Assembly: GCA_905235525.1 (NCBI GenBank)
Contig: CAJOLW010000001.1
Location: forward strand, 23,066 to 87,065
Source of the DNA: an uncultured Bacteroidaceae bacterium
GTDB taxonomy: Bacteria > Bacteroidota > Bacteroidia > Bacteroidales > Bacteroidaceae
DNA length: 64,000 nucleotides
Direction: 5' to 3'
Positions 8,005 to 17,255 of the stretch are shown here, piece after piece. The notes below the pieces were generated by a model. That model did not search any database, was not told where the DNA came from, and saw only the letters and a program-made list of their open reading frames with translations. The position numbers and the translations under genes are program-made. Each line of letters starts with the position of its first letter. Positions within the stretch are counted from its first letter, which is position 1.

Positions 8005-10191
8005 ATGAGCAAATTGAGATTTGACGTGGTGCAGGATGCTTTCAAGAAGAAGGCGGTTCCTGCCGAAAGTCCAGCCGAGAGGACTTCAAAGTATTTCGGT
8101 GAGTTAGTTTTCGACCGCGAGAAGATGCATAAGTATCTGAGCACGGACACGTATGAGGCACTGATTGACTGTATTGACAACGGCCATCCGCTCGACCGTG
8201 CCATTGCCGACGAAGTGGCTGACGGCATGAAGACGTGGGCAATGGAGCATGGCGTTACACACATCACACACTGGTTCCAGCCGCTGACCGAAGGCACAGC
8301 CGAAAAACACGACTCGCTGATGGAGTATGACGGTAAGGGGGGCATGCTGGAAGAGTTTGGCGGCAAGTCACTCATTCAGCAGGAGCCTGATGCCAGTTCG
8401 TTCCCAAGCGGTGGCATCCGCGCCACATTCGAGGCTCGTGGCTACACGGCATGGGACCCGACATCGCCTGTATTCATTCAGGACGACACACTCTGTATTC
8501 CTACCGTTTTCGTTTCCTATACAGGTGAAGCCCTTGACTACAAGACACCGCTGAAGAAGTCTTTGAAGGCAGTGAGCGATGCCGCTGTGCCTATCTGTCA
8601 GATGTTCGACCCAAAAGTGAAGAAAGTTTATTCTTATCTGGGATGGGAACAGGAATACTTCCTTGTGGATGAAGACCTTTATGCCGCTCGTCCCGACCTG
8701 ATGCTGACAGGCAGAACGCTGATGGGACATGAATCATCGAAGAATCAGCAGTTGGACGACCATTATTTCGGTGCCATCCCTTCAAGAGTGATGGAGTTCA
8801 TGAAAGATGTGGAGATTGCGGGTTACCGTCATGGCATTCCATTGAAGACCCGTCACAACGAGGTGGCTCCCAACCAGTTTGAGTTGGCTCCCATCTATGG
8901 AGAAACCAATCTTTCGAACGACCAGAACCAGATGATGATGAACCTGATGAACCAGATTGCCAGAAAGCACGGCTTTGTGTTGCTGTTGCACGAAAAACCG
9001 TTCGCCGGCATCAACGGTTCTGGTAAGCACAACAACTGGTCGCTTGGCACCGACACTGGCACCCTGCTTCTTGCTCCGGGAAAGGACGCAAAAGGCAACC
9101 TTCAGTTCGTCACCTTCTTTGTGAACGTGCTGGTGGCTGTACAGAAACACAATGCCTTGCTGAAAGCCTCCATTGCTACAGCGACAAACGCTCATCGACT
9201 GGGCGCAAATGAGGCACCACCAGCCATCATTTCTTCTTTCCTTGGCGACACGATGACGAAGGTGCTGCGCAAGTTGCTCGAAGTGCCATCCGACACGCCG
9301 ATTGAGATTGCAGGCAAGAAAGGTGCATCGGTGGGATTGGTCGAGATTCCTGAAATCTTCATCGACAACACCGACCGCAACCGCACCAGCCCATTCGCCT
9401 TCACGGGCAACCGCTTCGAGTTCCGTGCTGTGGGTTCAAGTGCCAACTGTGCAGGAGCCATGACCACGCTCAATGCTGCCGTGGCAGAACAACTCACCGC
9501 CTTCAAGGCTGCGGTGGATAAGGAACTGGCAACAGGGAAAGCCATGAACATTGCCTTCATGGACGTGCTCAAACCGCTCATTGCCAGCATCATCGATACC
9601 GTCTGCTTCGATGGCAACGGCTACACAGACGAGTGGAAAAAGGAAGCAAAACGTCGTGGTTTGGATACAGAAATCTGTGTGCCACGTATGTTTGACGAGT
9701 TCACAAAGGCTGCCTCTGTTGAGATGTTCACCAGCACGGGTGTCTATACCGAAGCAGAACTGGCTGCCCGCAACGAGGTGAAGTGGGAAACTTACACGAA
9801 GAAGGTGCAGATTGAGGCACGTGTGATGGGACGCATGGCACTCAACCACATCATCCCTGCCGCCCTCGCCTACAAGACCCGACTGCTCAACATCGTCACC
9901 CAGATCAAGGCACTCTATCCCGATGACTTTGAGAGCATGGCAGAAACTGAGTTGACCCTGCTCCAGCGTGTGACCAAACTCATTGAGGAAGTGCGCACCA
10001 AGTGTGCCGCGATGGTCGATGCCCGCAAGGCAGCCAACAAGATTGAGGACGAGAAGGAGAAGGCACTCGCCTACTACGACATTGCCGAATCCCTCTTCGC
10101 CATCCGTCGCCCCATCGACAAACTGGAGGAGGTGGTTGACAATGACCTTTGGCCACTGCCGAAGTACCGTGAACTGCTGTTCATCAACTGA
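8005..10191 (+). CDS. glnN: Glutamine synthetase type III
   Basis: This 728-residue protein has GSIII length, far above the roughly 450 of GSI. Diagnostic blocks include THWFQPLTEGTAEKHDSL, GGKSLIQQEPDASSFPSGG, the ATP/metal segment RHNEVAPNQFELAPIY and the glutamate-binding region GINGSGKHNNWSLGT. It assimilates ammonia by ATP-dependent synthesis of glutamine in the cytosol and is the main GS class of Bacteroides and Prevotella. It closes the nitrogen cluster and supplies the glutamine used by AsnB and PdxT. A strong terminator lies 46 bp downstream. Confidence 0.96.
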   Translation: MSKLRFDVVQDAFKKKAVPAESPAERTSKYFGELVFDREKMHKYLSTDTYEALIDCIDNGHPLDRAIADEVADGMKTWAMEHGVTHITHWFQPLTEGTAEKHDSLMEYDGKGGMLEEFGGKSLIQQEPDASSFPSGGIRATFEARGYTAWDPTSPVFIQDDTLCIPTVFVSYTGEALDYKTPLKKSLKAVSDAAVPICQMFDPKVKKVYSYLGWEQEYFLVDEDLYAARPDLMLTGRTLMGHESSKNQQLDDHYFGAIPSRVMEFMKDVEIAGYRHGIPLKTRHNEVAPNQFELAPIYGETNLSNDQNQMMMNLMNQIARKHGFVLLLHEKPFAGINGSGKHNNWSLGTDTGTLLLAPGKDAKGNLQFVTFFVNVLVAVQKHNALLKASIATATNAHRLGANEAPPAIISSFLGDTMTKVLRKLLEVPSDTPIEIAGKKGASVGLVEIPEIFIDNTDRNRTSPFAFTGNRFEFRAVGSSANCAGAMTTLNAAVAEQLTAFKAAVDKELATGKAMNIAFMDVLKPLIASIIDTVCFDGNGYTDEWKKEAKRRGLDTEICVPRMFDEFTKAASVEMFTSTGVYTEAELAARNEVKWETYTKKVQIEARVMGRMALNHIIPAALAYKTRLLNIVTQIKALYPDDFESMAETELTLLQRVTKLIEEVRTKCAAMVDARKAANKIEDEKEKALAYYDIAESLFAIRRPIDKLEEVVDNDLWPLPKYRELLFIN

Positions 10192-10236
10192 TGTGAATCA
10201 GAAGAACAATATCAATTAAACTCATTGAGCATGTAT

Positions 10237-10275
10237 CCCTCAAGCATTGACAACCGATGCTTGAGGGACTTTTTA
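10237..10275 (+). terminator. Terminator of glnN
   Basis: CCCTCAAGCAT (10237-10247) pairs perfectly with ATGCTTGAGGG (10257-10267). The sequence continues ACTTTTTAT. Confidence 0.85.
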
Positions 10276-10287
10276 TGGAAATGGAGG

Positions 10288-10397
10288 TTCTCCGCACCGT
10301 TCGCATAACATTTCGCGCACCCAGCGCATAATATTACGGGCACTCAGTGCGTGTTAATTCGTGCTGAGTGCCCGTCTTTGAGGATCAAAGGGTTACG
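10288..10397. repeat. Dispersed hairpin repeat, copy 1 (about 110 bp)
   Basis: This segment aligns along its length with 21754-21864 at roughly three-quarters identity by eye. Shared blocks are ACATTTC.CGCAC, the stem GGGCACTCAG...CTGAGTGCCCGTC, and AAAGGGTTA near the 3' end. Differences inside the stem are pairing-compatible: G-C pairs in copy 2 correspond to G-U pairs in copy 1. Both copies sit just behind an intrinsic terminator. Confidence 0.7.
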
Positions 10398-10491
10398 TTT
10401 TTTGACCAGATGGTGCCATCATTTCATTCACAAATGGCATGTTCTTCATCGTTCTTTTCTTTTCTTTTCTTTTATTTATAACGAATTATAA

Positions 10492-11172
10492 TCAGACCTT
10501 AAAGGTTTCAGAACCCACCTTTATGATATACACCCCACTTTCGAGTAAGAACGTTGAGTTGCTGAAAGATGAAGTGACCAATGCACCATTGATGCCATAT
10601 ACAGCAATCATTGCATCCTCTGCTGCGCCTGTTACGGTGATGCTATTGTTGGAAGCATAAACCTTCACGTCTGTCATTGGCGGCATTTTTTTATACTGCT
10701 TCCAATCTGCCTGAACACCACATTCAACTCTGCATTGCCAGTGATGACAGGAGTTGAAAACTGACCGTTCAACAGTTGAGAAGTCATGTCTTTCCCATCG
10801 AATGAAACGGTGTTCACCTCCCATCCATCGTCAGCCTTTATTTCATAAATGTAGGTCTGCCCTACTTCCACTAACTGTTTCTGCACACCACCATCACCCA
10901 TGCGAATAGTGATATAATGGGAATCTTCTCCATCATCAAACTCCAAAATATGAGCAAAAGAAGACCAGCCATTTGCTGCCATATACATCATGGCAGTGCC
11001 TTTAGGCACATAAAGAGTGCCATCATACCCATCTGACATGATGTCTGCTCCTACCGCTAAGGGACGGTTCCAATGAACTTTCACTGAGGTCACGCTGCAG
11101 CCGTAGAAAGCCCTATAACCCTTGTATGTGACGCTGTTTGTAATGGTCACTGAGGTCAGGCCGCTGCAATTA
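10492..11172 (-). pseudogene. 3' remnant of a BspA-like leucine-rich-repeat surface protein
   Basis: The minus-strand frame from about 11172 reads CSGLTSVTITNSVTYKGYRAFYGC, a classic BspA-type LRR. A YVPKGT segment, a lectin-like region and a terminal module (ASNNSITVTG...VYIIKVGSETFKV) follow, as in secreted Bacteroidales cell-surface proteins. The frame breaks at a run of seven T residues (10686-10692): residues up to IGSSIKK are in one frame and MPPMTDVKVYASNN in the next. One extra base would join them. There is no start codon or signal peptide; the 5' part is replaced by an ATPase fragment at about 11163-11172. It is not expected to be functional. Confidence 0.75.
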
Positions 11173-11936
11173 GAGTATTTGCAAATACTTTTATATCATC
11201 TCCACTCTTAAATTCTTTTGCTGCACTTTGAAGAAGTCTAAAGCAACATTTCATAATGAAACGCGGAGAACCTTTAAGCGTTGTGTCGCGTGTGTTCAGT
11301 ATAGCTCTTATTGCATCTTCTGTAAATGGATATAATTCATCTTTATCAAAATTCTCAATTCTTGCTAAACTAAGGTGATTACCTATTACCACCTTGCTTG
11401 CCTCCATATCGTATGGAGTCAAATCTATTATACGATCACCTATTCGGTCTGCCAATGGTGGTACCAACTTCTCTATTTTAGTCAAGGCTATAGAGTTCAT
11501 AGCAAACACTGAACACCAATTCTTCTCGTTGTCTATTAGTGAACAAAGATTTCGTAAATAGTTATCTATGTCTTTATCATTTACTCGACCTGATGCAAGC
11601 TCCTCGAATTCGTTTACAAGAATAATAAAGTCAGTAGCACCTAAATACTCTTTAGCAATTTGTACGATTGCATGCAGAATATAGAACTCTCGCTTACTTA
11701 CGTTTTTGACATCACCTGTTACCATGTAATCTCACGCCTGGGATACACTCAAGCTATCTGTTACTACTTCATAAAAATATTCTGCGACAGATGCCGTTTT
11801 AAACTCATCCATAAAGCATTTCACTAAATAGGATTTAAGCATTTGGTTTATAGCTTTCTGCTGAACCGATTTTGTTCCAATCAACAACTTTTCGAGAAGA
11901 TATTTGTAACTTATTTCAGTGGAACTGTTTTAAGTC
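11156..11936 (-). pseudogene. Internal fragment of an AAA/ORC-type P-loop ATPase
   Basis: A continuous minus-strand reading (STEISYKYLLEKLLIG...VSQA, stop, MVTGDVKNVSKREF...TLIAAA) is interrupted by an in-frame TGA at 11734-11732 and truncated at both ends. It has a Walker B-like strand (DFIILVNEFEEL), a sensor-like segment (CSVFAMNSIALTKIE) and an arginine-finger-like LADRIGDRIIDL. The Walker A part would lie upstream and is absent. The 3' end stops within BspA repeat sequence, so the two remnants were joined by recombination. Similar ATPases occur in defence and plasmid systems. The exact family is not recognised. Confidence 0.65.
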
Positions 11937-12029
11937 TCACAGAAATTGCGGAATGATGCCTTTTCAATGCTTTTACACAATAAAAGGGAAAAGAGTTTCG
12001 TTTATTGTATTATTCAACTTTGATAATCA

Positions 12030-13460
12030 ATGAAAAGAATCGTTTATAATATATTGTTGGGGAACATTCTTCTGTCGCTTTTTCCCGCCCTGTTCTCATC
12101 GTGCAGTGACGAAGAGCAGTTTACAGTTGACAAGAATGCCCAACTGACTTTTAGTCAGGACACGGTGTCTTTTGACACGATATTTACGGGCATTACATCG
12201 ACAACGGAGGTTGTACAGGTGTATAACAAGAACAGCAAGGGATTGCGCATCACGAATGCAAAATTGGAATCAGGGGGAACGTCTGGATTCATGATTAATG
12301 TGGATGGTCAGAACGGCACTTCCATCAATGACGTGCAGGTGTTGAAGAAGGACAGCGTCTTCCTGTTCGTCAAGGTCAACATACCGACAAGTTCTTCGAT
12401 GAAACCGACAAAATTAACAGACAAGGTAATCTTCACGCTTGAGAACGGCGTGCAGCAGGAGGTGGTGCTGGAGGCATTCGGACAGAACATGCAATCTTTG
12501 CAAGCGGAGGTGCTGAAAGGCGACAAGGTGATGACAGCCAACGAGTTGCCCTATGTGGTATATGATAGTCTTGTGGTGGCAGAAGGTGCATCGCTTTGTA
12601 TGAAGGAAGGTACGACACTGTATTTTCACAATGGCGCAAGCCTGATTGTTCACGGTTCGCTGAAGGTGGAAGGAACGTTGGAAAAGCCAGTCGTGTTGCG
12701 TGGTGACCGCTTGGACAAGATGTTTGACTACCTGCCCTATGACCGTCTGGAGAATCAATGGGGAGGCGTCTATCTGTCACCTTCATGTCAGGGGTGTGAC
12801 ATCAATTATGCAGACATCCACAGTGGAAACTACGGTCTTGTGTGCGAAGATGTCAAAGGGAAAGTGAACATCTCGAACTCCATCATCCACAATGTGGCTG
12901 GCTACGGCCTCTATCTGAAAGAATGTGAAACGTTGGTGACCAATACGCAAATCTCTAATTCCAAGTATGATTGTGTGGGCATCTATGGTGGGACAGCAGA
13001 TTTCTACCATTGCACGATGGCACAGTTCTATCCATGGAAAGTTGATCGTGGTAATGCGATTTATGTGAGCAACTATATTGGCGAGGAAAAGCATCTGGTA
13101 CAATCAGTCAATTTCTACAATTGTTTGGCGACAGGATACGCTGACGATGAGGTGTATGGCAATCCCGGGGAGCAGGCGCTCAACTTGAATTTCTACCATT
13201 GCGTGTTATTGACCGACGTGAACGATGCCACCTATTTCCATGATTGCATCGGAGAATCGAAGGATGCAGCCACATACAAAGAAAAGAATTTCATGACTTT
13301 TGACACACATGCCTACTTCTATGATTTCCGTCTTGATCCCATCAGTGTGGCACGTGGCAAAGCTGCTACAACTTATTCCGCCCTCTACCCTGTAGACAGA
13401 TTAGGGGTGGAACGTGGCGAGAAGCCCGATGCAGGGTGTTACCAAACCCAAGAGCCATAA
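12030..13460 (+). CDS. Surface lipoprotein with right-handed beta-helix
   Basis: This 476-residue protein has an SpII signal: a hydrophobic segment to about residue 24, then the lipobox LFSSC. Residues 30-150 look like an Ig-like/DUF1573-like domain (QDTVSFDTIFTG, VQVYNKNSKGLRI). Residues about 180-420 have short repeated strands with Asn, Gly and Ser turns (VNISNSIIHNVAGYGLYLKE, TLVTNTQISNSKYDCVGIYG), typical of right-handed parallel beta-helix proteins. It is common in Bacteroidales but its substrate is unknown. It probably sits in the outer membrane and may bind polysaccharide. It is monocistronic; a terminator follows at 13490. Confidence 0.8.
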   Translation: MKRIVYNILLGNILLSLFPALFSSCSDEEQFTVDKNAQLTFSQDTVSFDTIFTGITSTTEVVQVYNKNSKGLRITNAKLESGGTSGFMINVDGQNGTSINDVQVLKKDSVFLFVKVNIPTSSSMKPTKLTDKVIFTLENGVQQEVVLEAFGQNMQSLQAEVLKGDKVMTANELPYVVYDSLVVAEGASLCMKEGTTLYFHNGASLIVHGSLKVEGTLEKPVVLRGDRLDKMFDYLPYDRLENQWGGVYLSPSCQGCDINYADIHSGNYGLVCEDVKGKVNISNSIIHNVAGYGLYLKECETLVTNTQISNSKYDCVGIYGGTADFYHCTMAQFYPWKVDRGNAIYVSNYIGEEKHLVQSVNFYNCLATGYADDEVYGNPGEQALNLNFYHCVLLTDVNDATYFHDCIGESKDAATYKEKNFMTFDTHAYFYDFRLDPISVARGKAATTYSALYPVDRLGVERGEKPDAGCYQTQEP

Positions 13461-13489
13461 GGACATCCCTTTTCTTTTTATTATAACAT

Positions 13490-13528
13490 AAGTGCAAGTT
13501 TGTTCATAATGAACAACTTGCACTTTTT
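13490..13528. terminator. Terminator of the beta-helix lipoprotein gene
   Basis: AAGTGCAAGTT (13490-13500) pairs with AACTTGCACTT around a TTCATAATGAA core, followed by TTTTTA. Confidence 0.8.
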
Positions 13529-13592
13529 TATTTAAGCAATAGTCTTAACAATCATAATTGGAAGTTCCCCGATGAAATCGAGACAAAATAAA

Positions 13593-13743
13593 GTGGATAC
13601 TCCTGCCAGAACTTGGTCTCGGAGTATCCACGCCTTCTAATTGATAAAGTGAGAAAAAATGTATCATTCAAACAACGGATACGTTGCTCACGCAACCTTT
13701 TCGTGTTGAATGTATGCCTTGAGTTCTCGCGAATGAAGGCATA
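13593..13743. other. Three consecutive hairpins in the gap between convergent genes
   Basis: The 395-bp gap 13461-13855 has no credible gene. After the terminator it holds three separate inverted repeats. They are GTGGATACTCC/GGAGTATCCAC (13593-13603 and 13621-13631), CATTCAA/TTGAATG (13665-13671 and 13706-13712, with an inner GTTGC-TCAC-GCAAC hairpin) and TATGCCTT/AAGGCATA (13713-13720 and 13736-13743). They could be a structured RNA, a palindromic-repeat insertion or successive terminators; only the structure is directly visible. Confidence 0.5.
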
Positions 13744-13855
13744 ATCATCTGAAAATTCTTTTCATTCTGCAATTATAAAATCGTTGGTTTTCATCCAATC
13801 TTACGATTTTTTTCTGTTCATTCAATCTTATATATATTCTCGTGCAGATTTTTTA

Positions 13856-15409
13856 TCAGAATGGTGCTGGTCCAGGTTCGGCAGAAATGTCCAATCCCTC
13901 GAAGGAATCGTCATTTTGATTTCCTTCATTAAATTTTGAGGGGCTGGGTTTAATGGTGCCGTCATCTGTTGGCATTGGCGGAACATCATCTTCCAGATTC
14001 TGGAACCTGGCAAACTCACTACGGAATCTCAAACGGACGTCGCCAACAGCACCGTTACGGTGTTTTGCTATGATGATTTCTGCAACACCTTTAGTGTCGT
14101 TTCCCTGAGCATCTTTATATATTTTGTAATATTCAGGCCTGTGAATAAAGCACACCATATCGGCATCCTGTTCGATGGCTCCAGATTCACGAAGATCGCT
14201 CAATTGTGGACGTTTGCTGTCTGGGCTATCAGGATTACTATTGGTACGTTGCTCAACTTGTCGATTTAATTGTGACAGTGCGATAATAGGAATATTGAGT
14301 TCCTTTGCCAACCCCTTTAATGAACGGGATATAGTGGATACTTCTTCTTGGCGCGAGTTGTAAGACATGCCCGATGCATTCATCAACTGAAGGTAATCGA
14401 TGATAATCATCTTCACCTTATAGTCACGTACTAATCGGCGGGCTTTTGTTCGGAGTTCGAAAACTGACAACGATGGTGTGTCGTCTATATAGAATGGTGC
14501 ACCGTAAAGAGTACCAATATTGTAATCAAGTTGATTCCATTCAAAAGGTGCCAACTGACCGCTTCTAATTTTTTCGCCAGGCAATTCGCATACGTTCACA
14601 ATCATTCGATTCACCAATTGCACATTGGACATTTCAAGCGAAAACATCGCAATCGGTATTTTCGCGTTGATAGCCATGTTGCGTGCCATTGAGAGCACAA
14701 AAGCCGTCTTACCCATCGCGGGACGTGCTGCGATAATGACCAAATCGGAATTTTGCCATCCCGAGGTCATTGCGTCCAATTTATCGAAACCGGAAGATAG
14801 CCCAGATAATCCATCGGAGCGTGCTGCTGCTTTGCGCAGAAGGTCATACGCTTCTTCAATGACAGGGTCTATTTGTGTGAAATCCTTCTTCAGATTGGAC
14901 TTGGAAAGTTCGAACAATTTTCCCTCAGCCTCCTGCATCAATTGCTCTATGTCCTGAGTTTCGTCAAACGCTTGTTTTTGTATGTGGCTGGTATAAGATA
15001 TAAGATCACGCGCCAGTGCCTTCTGGGCCACAACACGTGCATGATATTCCAAATGGGCTGCAGATAGCATAGAACGAGAAAGTTCTGCAATGTATGCTGC
15101 TCCTCCAGCATTTTCCAGTTCACCATTTCTCTGCAATTGTTCAACCACCGTCAGCACATCAATGGGAGAATTTGCCGCTGCCAATGATTGAATCGCCTGA
15201 AAAATAACCTGATGTTTCGACTCATAGAAAGAATGAGGTTTCAGGAAGTCTGATACGGTGCCAAAAGCATCTTGTTCAATAATGCATGCACCTAATACAG
15301 CCTTCTCAAACTCTACGGCTTGAGGCTGTAGTCTTCCCAGTTGGGCAAGCGGGTCTTGCTCATTGCTGCGATAGGTCTTTCTACGAGGTGTACGGTTTTG
15401 TTCTGGCAT
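13856..15409 (-). CDS. dnaB: Replicative DNA helicase DnaB
   Basis: This 517-residue protein has DnaB architecture. The N-terminal primase-interacting domain (QPQAVEFEKAVLGACIIEQDAF) is followed by a linker and a RecA-like hexameric helicase. That domain carries Walker A IIAARPAMGKTAFVLS (about residue 225), Walker B MIIIDYLQLM (about 340), and ALSQLNRQVEQR and DLRESGAIEQDAD motifs. It unwinds DNA at the replication fork. The C-terminal tail past 470 is acidic and Pro-rich. It is transcribed alone from the minus-strand promoter at 15479-15510. Confidence 0.96.
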   Translation of the reverse strand: MPEQNRTPRRKTYRSNEQDPLAQLGRLQPQAVEFEKAVLGACIIEQDAFGTVSDFLKPHSFYESKHQVIFQAIQSLAAANSPIDVLTVVEQLQRNGELENAGGAAYIAELSRSMLSAAHLEYHARVVAQKALARDLISYTSHIQKQAFDETQDIEQLMQEAEGKLFELSKSNLKKDFTQIDPVIEEAYDLLRKAAARSDGLSGLSSGFDKLDAMTSGWQNSDLVIIAARPAMGKTAFVLSMARNMAINAKIPIAMFSLEMSNVQLVNRMIVNVCELPGEKIRSGQLAPFEWNQLDYNIGTLYGAPFYIDDTPSLSVFELRTKARRLVRDYKVKMIIIDYLQLMNASGMSYNSRQEEVSTISRSLKGLAKELNIPIIALSQLNRQVEQRTNSNPDSPDSKRPQLSDLRESGAIEQDADMVCFIHRPEYYKIYKDAQGNDTKGVAEIIIAKHRNGAVGDVRLRFRSEFARFQNLEDDVPPMPTDDGTIKPSPSKFNEGNQNDDSFEGLDISAEPGPAPF

Positions 15410-15478
15410 TTTATTGGTTGATGAGAAAGATTCCCATTCGTACTATAACAGAATGGTGCTTTCACACTTTATCGCTTG
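15410..15478 (-). other. 5' untranslated leader of dnaB
   Basis: The 60-70 nt between the predicted start of transcription and the dnaB ATG contain no riboswitch-like structure that I can see. Confidence 0.4.
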
Positions 15479-15510
15479 CAAATTTAGAAAGATTTTTTGA
15501 CAGTAACAAA
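15479..15510 (-). promoter_or_regulatory. Promoter of dnaB
   Basis: TAAATTTG (15486-15479) with TTTG (15510-15507) 20 nt upstream on the minus strand. Confidence 0.65.
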
Positions 15511-15524
15511 CACAAAACATGAAA

Positions 15525-15560
15525 GTTATCAACACTTGATGAACTAAAAGTGTTGATAAC
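15525..15560. promoter_or_regulatory. 13-bp palindrome with DnaA-box-like arms upstream of dnaB
   Basis: GTTATCAACACTT (15525-15537) is repeated perfectly in inverted orientation at 15548-15560 with a 10-nt spacer. Each arm contains TTATCAACA, one base from the DnaA box TTATCCACA. It lies 15-50 bp upstream of the dnaB -33 element, a position suited to a regulator of dnaB. Confidence 0.5.
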
Positions 15561-15800
15561 TGTGTTAATAAAACGATTTCATCGATTATCTTTTGTGTAA
15601 AACGTGAAAAGTAAAAAAAAGTTAAACTTTTAGACGGGAGGCTTGTTTGTGCATTCATTGTTCGTTTTTCAACTGCCTTTTCAATTGGTAGAATCTCCAT
15701 ACGTGAAAAGACTTGGAATGGCGTAAGGTTGACTTCTCTCACCTTGCACATGCCAGACCTCTTGAGGTTTTTTTCGGTCTTTTTATTAAATATGTATAAG
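15561..15800. other. Non-coding gap between dnaB and nqrA
   Basis: A 102-codon minus-strand frame covers part of it (15443-15751), but it runs through the dnaB promoter and resembles nothing I know, so I do not call it. A small hairpin ACCTC-TT-GAGGT with seven T residues lies at 15757-15774 and looks like a terminator on the plus strand. That would imply a short transcript arising between about 15560 and 15757. Confidence 0.35.
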
Positions 15801-15804
15801 GAAA

Positions 15805-15836
15805 TTTCGGCAATCCATTTAAAAGTGCTACCTTTG
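15805..15836 (+). promoter_or_regulatory. Promoter of the nqr operon
   Basis: TACCTTTG at 15829-15836 with a weaker TTTCGG at 15805. A roughly 65-nt A-rich leader precedes the nqrA ATG at 15907. Confidence 0.65.
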
Positions 15837-15906
15837 TGCCGTTTTTAGAATAACGGATTTACGTACAAGGTAAGAGAGAAACAACTATAGTTAATATTAA
15901 CAAATT

Positions 15907-17250
15907 ATGGCGAATGTAATTAAAATTACGAAAGGCTTGAACATCAACCTCAAAGGTAAGGCTGCTGCTCAGGTTTCTGTTGCGCCTGCATCGAAAGTCT
16001 ATGGACTTGTTCCTGATGCATTTGGGGGCATGAAACCAAAAGTTGTAGTTAAAGAAGGGGATGAGGTGAAGGCTGGCGATGCATTGTTTGTCAACAAGAT
16101 GCGTCCAGAAGTAAAATTCGTCTCTCCTGTGGCGGGTGTGGTCAAACTCGTGGAGAGAGGCGACCGTCGTAAAGTTTTGAGCGTTCAGGTGGAGGCCGCT
16201 GCGCAGCAAGCGTACGTGGACTTCGGAAAGAAGGACGTGAAGTCGCTGACTGGAGAGCAAGTGAAAGAGGCTCTCCTCGAAAGTGGACTTTTCGGTTTCT
16301 TCCTCCAGCGCCCTTATGCTGTCGTTGCCGACCCCAACGATACGCCTAAAGGCATTTTCGTGTCTGCCATTGCAGACATGCCGCTCGCTGCAGACATCGA
16401 CGTAGTGATGAAGGGTAATGAAGCAGATTTCCAGACTGGCATCTCTGCACTTGCCAAGTTGGCTAAGGTTCATCTGGGAGTTAAGCCCGGTAGTGCGCTT
16501 GCCAACACAAAGGATGCGGAAATAACCGTGTTTAGCGGCAAATGTCCAGCAGGTAACGTGGGTGTTCAAATCAATCATGTAGATCCCGTGAACAAGGGAG
16601 AGGTGGTTTGGACCATTGGTGCAGAAGAGGTCGTTTTCATCGGCAGACTTTTCAACGAAGGCAAGGTGAATCTGACTCGTACCATTGCTGTGGCTGGTTC
16701 TGAAATCAAGGAACCTCAATACAAACAGGTACTTGTTGGTGCTAAGATCGGCGACATTGTGTGTGGCAATGTGAAGACGGAACAGAAGGTTCGTCTCATC
16801 GACGGTAACCCACTCACAGGTATGCAGACAAACGAAGAAGCATTCCTTCTTGCGCATTCCACCGAAGTAACTGCTATTCCTGAGGGTGACGAAGCCAACG
16901 AACTTTTCGGTTGGATTGCACCTCGTTTCAAGAATTTCTCTGTCAGCCGTTCCTACTTCTCTTGGCTGCTGCCGAAGAATAAGGAGTATGTGCTTGACGC
17001 ACGTGTGAAAGGCGGACACCGCCACATGATTTTCAGTGGCGAATACGAGTCTGTCTTTCCTATGGACATCTACCCAGAGCAGTTGGTGAAGGCTATCATC
17101 GCCGGTGATATCGACCGCATGGAAGCACTTGGCATCTATGAGGTGGCACCAGAGGACTTCGCTGTGGCAGAGTTCGTCGATAGTTCTAAAGTTGAACTTC
17201 AGCGCATTGTTCGAGAGGGTCTCGACATGCTGCGTAAAGAAAACGAATAA
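15907..17250 (+). CDS. nqrA: Na+-translocating NADH:quinone reductase subunit A
   Basis: This 447-residue peripheral subunit of the Nqr complex begins ITKGLNINLKGKA and shows the NqrA blocks DAFGGMKPKVVVKEGDEVKAGD and VGVQINHVDPVNKGEVVW. It is thought to take part in quinone binding. First gene of a tightly packed six-gene operon; nqrB starts 5 bp after its stop codon. Nqr couples electron flow from NADH to quinone with Na+ export, and NhaA later in the window uses the same ion. Confidence 0.96.
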   Translation: MANVIKITKGLNINLKGKAAAQVSVAPASKVYGLVPDAFGGMKPKVVVKEGDEVKAGDALFVNKMRPEVKFVSPVAGVVKLVERGDRRKVLSVQVEAAAQQAYVDFGKKDVKSLTGEQVKEALLESGLFGFFLQRPYAVVADPNDTPKGIFVSAIADMPLAADIDVVMKGNEADFQTGISALAKLAKVHLGVKPGSALANTKDAEITVFSGKCPAGNVGVQINHVDPVNKGEVVWTIGAEEVVFIGRLFNEGKVNLTRTIAVAGSEIKEPQYKQVLVGAKIGDIVCGNVKTEQKVRLIDGNPLTGMQTNEEAFLLAHSTEVTAIPEGDEANELFGWIAPRFKNFSVSRSYFSWLLPKNKEYVLDARVKGGHRHMIFSGEYESVFPMDIYPEQLVKAIIAGDIDRMEALGIYEVAPEDFAVAEFVDSSKVELQRIVREGLDMLRKENE

Positions 17251-17255
17251 GCAAT

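Noticed and set aside
13593..13743. Insertion sequence ends
   Set aside because: The inverted repeats are separate hairpins rather than the two ends of one element, and no transposase gene lies between them.
15443..15751. A 102-codon minus-strand frame between dnaB and nqrA
   Set aside because: Its first part (REVNLTPFQVFSRMEI) looks slightly protein-like, but it crosses the dnaB promoter and palindrome and matches no family I know.
15859..17025. A 388-codon open frame on the minus strand
   Set aside because: Antisense to nqrA, no domain, no start context.
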